Shown piece by piece: positions 33,232-40,822 of a DNA stretch of 64,000 bases. This DNA comes from DASQFI01 sp035633215 (lineage in GTDB: Bacteria > Acidobacteriota > Vicinamibacteria > Vicinamibacterales > SCN-69-37). The DNA is taken from the NCBI GenBank assembly GCA_035633215.1, contig DASQFI010000058.1:124001-188000 (forward strand). Direction: 5' to 3'. How positions within the stretch are numbered: position 1 is the stretch's first letter; the number at the start of each line of letters is the position of its first letter. The notes under the pieces were generated by a model. That model worked only from the letters and a program-made list of their open reading frames with translations, ran no database searches and had not been told where the DNA came from. The position numbers were made by a program, and so were the translations under genes.

Positions 33232-35256
33232 ATGGCGGGCGCGTGCGCCGTCGGATTCGTTACCGCCGTCGCGCTTGCCGGCTTGCCCGGCGAGGCCGGC
33301 GCCCAATCCGTCGTTACCGCAGTCAAGGCGAGGACCGCGCCGGCGATCGATGGCCGGATCGATGCCGCCGAATGGGATGGTGCCGCGACCATCACCGAGT
33401 TCCTGCAGTTCGAACCGCAGCGCGGTCAACCCTCGCCGCTTCGCACCGAGGCGCGCATTCTGTACGACGACCGCAATGTCTACATCGCCTTCCTGGCGGC
33501 CGACGATGCCGCGCCGACCGCACAACTGACCAGCCGCGATGCCGACTTGCTCAGCGACGACGCCGTCGTCGTCGTGCTCGACAGCTATAACGATCGCCGG
33601 ACCGGCTACTACTTCGCGATCAATCCGCTCGGGACCCAGAGCGACGGCCGGATTGCCGACGACGGTCGGACGATCGATTCGAGCTGGGACGCGGCCTGGC
33701 AGTCGGCTGTTGTCCGGACCTCCGACGGTTGGACCGTGGAGCTGGCGATCCCGCTGAGCTCGATCAAGTACGTGGCGGGGGAGAACCGCACCTGGGGCCT
33801 CAATCTTGGCCGCAGTCATCGACGGCGGCTGGAGGTCAGTTTCTGGGCGGGACCGCTCGACAGCCAGTACCGCATCTCGCAGGCAGGCCAGTTGCGCGGC
33901 CTTTCAGTGCCGCCACCACCGGATCGACTCCAGCTCATTCCCTATGCGCTGGCCCGGGCAGAACAGCGGCAACCGACCGACGCCGAGGCCGGCCTGGACG
34001 TCAGGTACTCAGTGACGCCGCAAACGGCCGCTTACCTGACCATCAATCCAGACTTCGCCACCGTCGAGGCGGATCAGGAGCAAATCAATCTGACGCGGTT
34101 CGAGGTGTCGCTTCGGGAAAAACGGCAGTTCTTTCTCGAAGGCCAGGAACTGTTCCAGCAGCGAATCCGCACGTTCTACTCGCGCCGGATCGCGGACATC
34201 GCCGCGGGCGGCAAGCTGCTTGGCAAGGAGGGGCCGTGGACGATGGCGGTCATCTCTGCGGAATCCGAGCGGTTTGACGACGGAGCGCGCGCGAATTACA
34301 CGGTTGCCCGTGCGCAGCGCGATGTGGGACCGCGGTCGAATGTCGCCATGATGCTGACCAACCGGGCGCTTGGTGGTGAGCACCATGGCGCGATCGAGCT
34401 CGACAGCAATCTTTTCTTCACCAAGACGTTCGGCTTCACCGGCCAGCTCATCAAGTCTCATGGACCGTTCGCCGCCGGCACGATGGCCTGGTTCGTCCGG
34501 CCGAGTTACGACTCGCCGACCGGACACGTCCACGTGCGCTACACCCATCTGGGCGATCGCGTGGGCGACAACCTGAACGCGATCGGCCAGATTCGCGACG
34601 ACGACCGGCGGGAAGCGGATTCGGCCGTCAATCGCACCTGGTGGCCGAAGGCCGGCCGGTTCGAGCGGCTGCAGTACGACTCGAACTACAACATCTACTG
34701 GGGACAAAACGGCGTGCTGCGAAGCTGGCAGGTCGATGAAGGCTTCAGCGTGGACCTACGGAATCGATGGAGTCTCGGGACGACGTATACCGAGGAGTTC
34801 AAGCGCTTCGAGGCGGACTTCCGCAATCGCCAGATCGGCGTCGACGTCGGCTACAACACGCGGCAGTATCAATCAGTGCGTGCCGGCTTCCGTGCCGGCC
34901 GGAACTTCGATTCGGACTTCCAGTTGTGGACGGCCTCAGCCCGTTGGAAGCCCGTCGAACCGCTCTCGACCGAATATGAGCTCCAGCGGCTGGTCCTCGA
35001 TCCGGACCCAGCCGATGACACGACTTGGATCCACGTCCTGCGCGCGAATCATTTCTTCACGAAAGATCTGTTCGTGCGTGTTTTCTTTCAGACCAACTCG
35101 GCGATCGACCGGCGAAACCTGCAGAGCGTCTTCGTCTGGCGCTACAAGCCGCCCTTCGGGCAGGTCCAAGTCGCGTATCAACGCGGCACCGCCGCTTTCG
35201 GCGAGCGATCCGGCCAGGGACATACGCTGTTCGTGAAACTCTCGGCCGTGTTCTGA
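33232..35256 (+). CDS. DUF5916-type outer-membrane protein with N-terminal CBM9-like domain
   Basis: This 674-aa exported protein starts at ATG 33232. A signal peptide ends at AGAQSV, followed by a CBM9-like domain (about 30-190: APAIDGRIDAAEWDGA, ILYDDRNVYIAFLAAD, DDAVVVVLDSYNDRRTGYYF) and a long beta-strand-rich part ending in FVKLSAVF, as expected for a barrel inserted by the BAM machinery. Acidobacteria and Bacteroidetes carry many such proteins, and their substrate is unknown. The first 88 bp are duplicated at 26947-27034, on the other side of the third RND operon. Confidence 0.82.
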   Translation: MAGACAVGFVTAVALAGLPGEAGAQSVVTAVKARTAPAIDGRIDAAEWDGAATITEFLQFEPQRGQPSPLRTEARILYDDRNVYIAFLAADDAAPTAQLTSRDADLLSDDAVVVVLDSYNDRRTGYYFAINPLGTQSDGRIADDGRTIDSSWDAAWQSAVVRTSDGWTVELAIPLSSIKYVAGENRTWGLNLGRSHRRRLEVSFWAGPLDSQYRISQAGQLRGLSVPPPPDRLQLIPYALARAEQRQPTDAEAGLDVRYSVTPQTAAYLTINPDFATVEADQEQINLTRFEVSLREKRQFFLEGQELFQQRIRTFYSRRIADIAAGGKLLGKEGPWTMAVISAESERFDDGARANYTVARAQRDVGPRSNVAMMLTNRALGGEHHGAIELDSNLFFTKTFGFTGQLIKSHGPFAAGTMAWFVRPSYDSPTGHVHVRYTHLGDRVGDNLNAIGQIRDDDRREADSAVNRTWWPKAGRFERLQYDSNYNIYWGQNGVLRSWQVDEGFSVDLRNRWSLGTTYTEEFKRFEADFRNRQIGVDVGYNTRQYQSVRAGFRAGRNFDSDFQLWTASARWKPVEPLSTEYELQRLVLDPDPADDTTWIHVLRANHFFTKDLFVRVFFQTNSAIDRRNLQSVFVWRYKPPFGQVQVAYQRGTAAFGERSGQGHTLFVKLSAVF

Positions 35257-35310
35257 CCGGTTTTCGAGTGGGATTGAAAGACTTCGCCCTCACTCCTGTC
35301 TGACGCGGGC

Positions 35311-36600
35311 TCAGGAACGGCCGCGCCCGCTTCCTCCAAAGATGTTGCTGCTCGGTGCGGCCGCCGGCGTGGCAGTGCCGGCAACCTGGACGCCCGTCAC
35401 GAGCTCGGCCCCGGGCGCGAGTTCACCCTCGAGGAGTTCGGTAAACGTGCCGTCCGCAAGGCCCACGCGAACGTCAACGCGGCGCAGCGTACCGTGCTCG
35501 TGCACCCAGACCTGTCCGGCCGTTCCCTCGCCAGTCTCTGGTGACCGCCTGCTCACGCGCACGACGCGTGCGTCGGTGGTGTCCGTCGGCTGGGCGGCGA
35601 CGCGCGCGGCGGGCTCGGGCTGATTGAGCGCGGCAAAGATCTGCGCGGTCGGCCGGAAGCGGAGCGCCGTATTCGGGATGCGCCGGACGCTCGATCGGCG
35701 ATCGATCTCGATCTCCGCCGACGCGGTCATGCCCGGCTTGAGCTCCATGCGCTCGTTCGAGACGTCCACGATCGTCGTGTACGTCGTCACGTTCGACGTG
35801 ACAGTCGGCTGCAGCCGAACCTGCGCGACCGTGCCCGCGAACCGTCTGCCCGGATACGCGTCCACCGTCACGTCGACCCGCTGTCCGGTCTCGATCCTCG
35901 CGACGTCGCTTTCGTCGACTGCCGCGCTCACTCGCATCTTCGCGAGATCGCCGACGATCAGGAACAGCGTCGGCGACGACAGGCTCGCCGCGACCGTCTG
36001 ACCGACGTCGATGCTGCGCTGGATGACGATGCCGTCAATCGGCGCGGTGATCGTGGCGTGGCTCAGGTTGACGAGCGCCTGGTTGAGCGAGGCCCGCGCC
36101 TGCACGACCTGCGCGCGAGTGGACTCGAGATCCATCCGGGCGACGGCGGCCGCCAGTTTCGCTTCCTCGAGGTCGCTCGCCGAAAGGAGTTCTTTCTCGC
36201 TCAGCTGTCGCGCGCGCGCATACTTCGCTTCGCGGTCGGTCACCGTCATCTCGCGCTGCCGGACGTCGGTGTCGACGCGCGCGAGATTCGCCTGCGCCTG
36301 TTCCACCTGCGCCTGAAGCAGCGACGGGTCGAGCCGCGCGATGACCTGACCCTTGCGAACGGTCGAGTTGAAGTCCGCGCCCAGCCAGGACACGACGCCG
36401 GAGACCTGGGTCCCGACGGCGACCGTCGTGACCGCCTCGAGAGTGCCGGTCGCCCGCACGGTGAGACGGACGTCGCCTTGACTGACGGCAGCCGTCCTGA
36501 CCGCCGGCGCATCGGACCCGGCGCCGGAACGCATCGCCCAGACGCCTGCGCCAATCGCACCGGCGCCGACGAGCGCGACCAGCCTCAGTCTGCGTGTCAT
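35311..36600 (-). CDS. MacA-like periplasmic adaptor of an ABC exporter
   Basis: This 429-aa HlyD-family protein starts at ATG 36600 after a GAGAGGTGAT site, with a membrane anchor (residues 5-22). Next come lipoyl half-motifs (GTQVSGVVSWLGADF and ITAPIDGIVIQRS), a hairpin of about 90 residues, the barrel domain and a proline/alanine-rich tail with a Gly/Arg-rich end. The sequence LDPSLLQAQVEQAQANLARV is typical of MacA. No macB gene is adjacent; the nearest MacB-like permease is at 20552-21769. Confidence 0.87.
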   Translation of the reverse strand: MTRRLRLVALVGAGAIGAGVWAMRSGAGSDAPAVRTAAVSQGDVRLTVRATGTLEAVTTVAVGTQVSGVVSWLGADFNSTVRKGQVIARLDPSLLQAQVEQAQANLARVDTDVRQREMTVTDREAKYARARQLSEKELLSASDLEEAKLAAAVARMDLESTRAQVVQARASLNQALVNLSHATITAPIDGIVIQRSIDVGQTVAASLSSPTLFLIVGDLAKMRVSAAVDESDVARIETGQRVDVTVDAYPGRRFAGTVAQVRLQPTVTSNVTTYTTIVDVSNERMELKPGMTASAEIEIDRRSSVRRIPNTALRFRPTAQIFAALNQPEPAARVAAQPTDTTDARVVRVSRRSPETGEGTAGQVWVHEHGTLRRVDVRVGLADGTFTELLEGELAPGAELVTGVQVAGTATPAAAPSSNIFGGSGRGRS

Positions 36601-36758
36601 GAGATCACCTCTCTTCATGTATACGACTCGAACTGTGGCAGCCGTGTGGCACCGGAGTGACAATCCGGCCTCACACGCGATATCTCATCAAGAAGCTGCG
36701 GACCGCGCGGCCCGACTGAAGATCGTGGTGGGCCGCTGGGCGCCAGAAAGCGCGACCC

Positions 36759-37058
36759 CTATCGAAGGGCCTTCCGCTCGTTCTCGCTGATCTTGCACCG
36801 GTGCTCGCCCGTGTCGGTCATGAAGACCACGACCTCGACGTCGCGATGCGGAATGGCTTTGAATGCCGCGAAATCGAACGAGGCGGACATGTCGCTGCCT
36901 GGCAATGGGGGAAGGCGAGGGTCAGCCTGCCCGGATACGACGATTCGCTGTCCAGGTGCTTGATCGCTGTTGTAGGTGATCGGCTCCACGGGCTTGAGGA
37001 GAATCGGCTCGTCGGACCCGGAGAGCTTGCTCTTGAGAACCGAAGGTGATTCGGTCAT
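36759..37058 (-). CDS. Hypothetical 99-aa protein, divergent from the DUF1259 gene
   Basis: The start at ATG 37058 has GGCGAGGA about eight bases upstream. The product is polar without a signal peptide, with strand-like segments (GQRIVVSGQAD, DVEVVVFMTD) and a charged C-terminus. Codon choice looks coding, but I recognise no family. It shares a short divergent promoter region with the gene at 37111. Confidence 0.5.
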   Translation of the reverse strand: MTESPSVLKSKLSGSDEPILLKPVEPITYNSDQAPGQRIVVSGQADPRLPPLPGSDMSASFDFAAFKAIPHRDVEVVVFMTDTGEHRCKISENERKALR

Positions 37059-37110
37059 CGTGAACGTCCTCGCCATGTACCATACTGGTGCTGTGGTCTG
37101 GGAGACAGTC

Positions 37111-38022
37111 ATGACGAAGTGGCGGCTCACGATGGGCGCGTCGATTCTGAGCGCGGGACTCGTCGTTGGCATCACCGCGGCTCAGGAGATGCCCGGCGAG
37201 TACAAGGCGGTGCTGGCCGAGCTCGGCAAGACCGGCGATTTCAAGGAAGCTGTGCTGAAGGTCAACATTCCCAGAACCGATCTGAAAGTGACCATCGGAG
37301 GGCGGCCGGCCCCGACGCCGTTCGGATTTGGCGGATGGATTGCGTTGACGAAAGGCGAGGGCGGTCACGACGTCTTGATGGGCGACCTCGTGCTCACCGA
37401 AGACGAGGTCAATCCGGTAATGTCGGCCATCCTCGACAGCGGCCTGGACGTCACGGCGCTGCACAACCATTTCTTTTGGGAACAGCCCCGGATCTTCTAC
37501 ATGCACGTCCATGGCGTGGGCAGTCCGGCGGAGCTCGCCCGGCGCGTCAAGCCGGCGATCGACCTGATTGACGGGGCGGTCAAACGCGCGGCCAGTCCCG
37601 CGCCCGCCGGTCCGCCCGCGTCAGGAAGTCCGCTCGACACGGCAGCGCTCGCGAAGATCATCGGTCATCCGGGCGAACAGAGCGGGCCGGTGTTCAAAAT
37701 CACCATCGGGCGGCCTGACATCGACCTGCGCGAGCATGGCGCCCGCATCAACGCGCGCATGGGGCTCAACACCTGGGCCGCGTTTGCCGGTTCGGACGCC
37801 GACGCCATGGTGGCTGGGGATGTCGCCATGCTCGAGTCCGAGGTGACTCCAGTGCTGCGAGCGCTGCGTGCCAACGGCCTGAACATCGTCGCCATTCACC
37901 ACCACATGATCGACGTCAAGCCCACCGTCGTTTTCCTGCACTACTACGGCACCGGCCCTGCGGCCAAACTGGCGCAGGGCGTCCGCGCCGCGGTCGACGT
38001 GCTCGGCCGAGCCAAAGGCTGA
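37111..38022 (+). CDS. DUF1259 (LppY/LpqO-type) secreted protein, two tandem domains
   Basis: This 303-aa exported protein starts at ATG 37111. The signal peptide ends at VGITAAQ. Two copies of the DUF1259 domain follow, each with the LNIV/LDVTALHNHFF-type His cluster (ALHNHFFWEQPRIFYMHVHG and AIHHHMIDVKPTVVFLHYYG), which look like metal sites. The function of this family is not established. Its last 14 codons are part of a 79-bp repeat that recurs at 44227-44305 beyond the DAB module. Confidence 0.88.
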   Translation: MTKWRLTMGASILSAGLVVGITAAQEMPGEYKAVLAELGKTGDFKEAVLKVNIPRTDLKVTIGGRPAPTPFGFGGWIALTKGEGGHDVLMGDLVLTEDEVNPVMSAILDSGLDVTALHNHFFWEQPRIFYMHVHGVGSPAELARRVKPAIDLIDGAVKRAASPAPAGPPASGSPLDTAALAKIIGHPGEQSGPVFKITIGRPDIDLREHGARINARMGLNTWAAFAGSDADAMVAGDVAMLESEVTPVLRALRANGLNIVAIHHHMIDVKPTVVFLHYYGTGPAAKLAQGVRAAVDVLGRAKG

Positions 38023-38063
38023 ATGCGTTTCGCTAGTGATTCAGGCCGTCATCTGGAGCGCTG
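37985..38063. repeat. Direct repeat R1 flanking the DAB module (left)
   Basis: It matches R2 (44227-44305) at 70 of 79 positions. R1 contains the true 3' end of the DUF1259 gene and a degenerate copy of the 3' end of the ADOP gene that lies beyond R2. The last bases also encode the C-terminus of the outermost DAB gene. Confidence 0.85.
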
Positions 38064-39443
38064 ACGGACATTCAGGATCTCGCTGGCGGCCGTGAGCTGC
38101 GAGTCGACAAGCGGGCGAGGCGCCATGCCCAGGCCGATCAGGGCGATCACGAGCGCCACGAACGTCCACGCTTCGCGCGGCTTCAATCCCAGCCGCAGGT
38201 CAGAATGGGACAGCGCATCCGGGCGGCCGCAAAAAAGCGAAGAGTACATTCGCAGCACGGCCAGGCCGGTCAGCGCCGATGCCACCACGACGGCGAATCC
38301 CATCACCGGGAACGCGTCAACGGCGCCATCCACCAGAAGCTCCTGGCCCACGAAGCCGAGCGTGCCGGGAAATCCGGTGCACGCCAGCCCCATGCAGAGA
38401 AAACTGATCGCGAGCAGCGGCATCCGCTCGTAGCCTCCGTGGTACGTCGTCAGATCGAGCCGCCCGCGGCGCGCTTCGAGGACAAGGACGCAGCGGGCGA
38501 GGCCTGCAAACGCCAACCCGGCCGACAGCCACACCAGCAACCCGCCCGCCAGCGCAGTGACGCTCGTGCAGTCGAGGCCCGCCATCACCAGGGCTGACTG
38601 ACTCATGAACAAGTACCCGCACGCCCGGCGCGCGCTGGTCTGGACGAGCGCGAGCGCCGCGCCGTACACGGCGGTGCCGAGTGCCAGGATGGCGATGACG
38701 CGCAGCATGTCGGGCGAGGCACGCGGCACGATCAGCACCACCGTCATGTACGCGCCGATCTGCGGCGCGCTGAACAGAATGGCGGGCCCAAGCCGTCCGT
38801 GATCGAAGACCTCCGGCACCCACGCGTGAAACGGCACGATCCCTTTCCGCACCAGCGCCGCGATGACAATCAACCACATTCCCGCCGTTTCGAGCGTTGC
38901 GTTCCGTGAGCCCGGACCGACGAGCAGCGCGACGCCGACTCCCAGCAGCAACGTCGAGTAGCCGAGATACACCGCGACGATGCGGCGTTGATATTGATGG
39001 CCCCCCAGGGCGGCCAGGAAGGTCCAGACGGACGCCACCGACAAGAGCAGGAGCACGACGGCGCTCTCGGTGAGGAACGATGCGAGCGTGATCAACGTGG
39101 CGAGCGCCGTCCGGCGCAAGCCGCCACGATCGAGGGCCGCGCGCGGCGTGACCGCGACGGTGAGCAGCCAGAGGGCGGCGGCGAGCGGTAAGAGCACGGC
39201 CGAGAAGGTATTGACGCGAACGATGGCCTCGCCGCCAGACGTCCAGCTCATCGCGGACGTACGGATCGAGACGGCGTGCAGGCCCGGCGAAACGGCGATG
39301 ACGAGCGCGGCCAGCAGCATCGTAGCCGCCGAGGCGACCGCCAGGCGCCGGAGGCGTTCCACGTCGAGACGAAACAGCGACGAGCCCGTCACGAGCGCGG
39401 GCAGGGCCACAAGCACGCCGAGCCACAGCCAGCCGTCACTCAT
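38049..39443 (-). CDS. Second NuoL/NuoM-like membrane subunit of the DAB system
   Basis: This 464-aa protein has about 13-14 hydrophobic helices. It belongs to the proton-conducting antiporter family (complex I NuoL/M/N, Mrp). The core motif VRKGIVPFHAWVPEVFDHG carries the helix 7 Lys and the HxW pattern typical of NuoM. The start at ATG 39443 overlaps the end of dabB by 8 bp, so synthesis is coupled. Known DAB/Mps systems that I recall use one such subunit with DabA; here there are two. The 3' end runs into direct repeat R1. Confidence 0.82.
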   Translation of the reverse strand: MSDGWLWLGVLVALPALVTGSSLFRLDVERLRRLAVASAATMLLAALVIAVSPGLHAVSIRTSAMSWTSGGEAIVRVNTFSAVLLPLAAALWLLTVAVTPRAALDRGGLRRTALATLITLASFLTESAVVLLLLSVASVWTFLAALGGHQYQRRIVAVYLGYSTLLLGVGVALLVGPGSRNATLETAGMWLIVIAALVRKGIVPFHAWVPEVFDHGRLGPAILFSAPQIGAYMTVVLIVPRASPDMLRVIAILALGTAVYGAALALVQTSARRACGYLFMSQSALVMAGLDCTSVTALAGGLLVWLSAGLAFAGLARCVLVLEARRGRLDLTTYHGGYERMPLLAISFLCMGLACTGFPGTLGFVGQELLVDGAVDAFPVMGFAVVVASALTGLAVLRMYSSLFCGRPDALSHSDLRLGLKPREAWTFVALVIALIGLGMAPRPLVDSQLTAASEILNVRQRSR

Positions 39444-40803
39444 CCTGATCCTCACCTCGCTCGACCGCGAGCGTGGGTCGCGCCGGCAGGACGACATCGC
39501 ACAGCCATTGATCGAGCCGCGACAGCCGGCGTGCCAGCCGCATGAAGGGGTCGACCACCACGCGGTCCAGGAGGCTGTCGAGGAAACCGCGTTCGAGGGC
39601 GACGAGAAACAAGCGGCGGCGCATTCGATCCGAGGTCACCGCTTCGAGGTAGCCGCCGGCTGGAGACGGCCGGTTCCCGATGGCGTTTTCCATCCCGTGC
39701 AGATCGTGGAGGACGTTCGGCGCGCTGAGGAACTGCAGCAGGCGAAAACACGCGTGTCCGGCCAGATGGAGGAACGCGATCGTGTACCACCCGAGCGCGA
39801 TCTCGACAACGATGATGCCCACCTGGCTGAGCGCGGCATACGCCAACGACGATTTCACGTCGCTCTGCACGCGCGTCGTGATTCCCGCGAAGATCGCCGT
39901 CGCCGCTCCGAGGACCCCGGCGAGCAGACGCGCCGCGGGCGCGTGCTCGAGCAACGGCGCCGCCCGCAGCAGCAGAAAGCATCCGGCGTGAATCGAGAGC
40001 GATCCGTAATACACGGCGCTCGATGGCGTGGGTCCCTCCATCGCGCGCGGCAGCCAGCTCGAGAAGGGCAGCAGCGCGCTCTTGCCGGCGACCGCCACGA
40101 TGAGCAGCACGGCGATTATGGTCGCATTGGTCCCCGTCAGCCCGGTTGCCGACGCCGCGCCGGCACCGCCAAAGAGCAGGGACAGACTGTCGGTGCCCGC
40201 GACGTGACGCAGCAGCACGGCCGCCGAAAGCATGGCGGCGTCGCTGATGCGATAGATCGAGAACACGCGCAGGGCGTTGGCCACCGGCGCGGGGCGTTCA
40301 TGAAAGAACCCGACCAGCAGCGCCGAGCTCAGGCCGACGAATTCCCACCCGACGAAGAGGACGGCGACGTTGCCGGCCAGCGCCACGAGCAACATCCCCG
40401 TCACGAACATCGCGAGCAAGACGAAGTACCGGTTGTAGCCGGGCTCCCGGTGCAGGTACCGATTCGAAAACGCCGACACGACACCGGCAATCGCCGCCGA
40501 CAGCGCGGCAAACGCGAGTGAGAGTCGATCGACGAGGAACTCGATCGCGATGCCGCCTTCGTGCGAGTCCGACCACGCGCCGTACGAGAGAAGGCGTGTG
40601 CTGCTGCCGCTCGCGCCGTGCACCAGGAGCGCGGACAGCAGGGCGGAGAAGGCAATCATCATCGCGCCGGCGGCACACGTTCCCGTCCATCGCTCCGAGA
40701 GCGGCCGGTTCACGAGCGACGCGCCGCCGAGCAGCGCGAACAGGACGGCCGGCGCGCCGACACCCACGAGCACCATCGACGCGAGAGGAACGTTCGACAT
40801 CAT
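39436..40803 (-). CDS. dabB: DabB-like proton-conducting membrane subunit
   Basis: This 455-aa NuoL-like protein has about 12 helices, with VAGKSALLPFSSWLPRAMEGPTPSSAV as the central motif (functional Lys and the GPTP signature) and a second Lys in SDVKSSLAYAALSQVG. It is expected to couple a cation gradient to inorganic-carbon uptake by DabA. The start at ATG 40803 lies 19 bp after the dabA stop; the open frame extends further upstream only by running inside dabA. It follows dabA in the operon. Confidence 0.87.
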   Translation of the reverse strand: MMSNVPLASMVLVGVGAPAVLFALLGGASLVNRPLSERWTGTCAAGAMMIAFSALLSALLVHGASGSSTRLLSYGAWSDSHEGGIAIEFLVDRLSLAFAALSAAIAGVVSAFSNRYLHREPGYNRYFVLLAMFVTGMLLVALAGNVAVLFVGWEFVGLSSALLVGFFHERPAPVANALRVFSIYRISDAAMLSAAVLLRHVAGTDSLSLLFGGAGAASATGLTGTNATIIAVLLIVAVAGKSALLPFSSWLPRAMEGPTPSSAVYYGSLSIHAGCFLLLRAAPLLEHAPAARLLAGVLGAATAIFAGITTRVQSDVKSSLAYAALSQVGIIVVEIALGWYTIAFLHLAGHACFRLLQFLSAPNVLHDLHGMENAIGNRPSPAGGYLEAVTSDRMRRRLFLVALERGFLDSLLDRVVVDPFMRLARRLSRLDQWLCDVVLPARPTLAVERGEDQDE

Positions 40804-40822
40804 GCCGATGGGCCTGGCCGCG

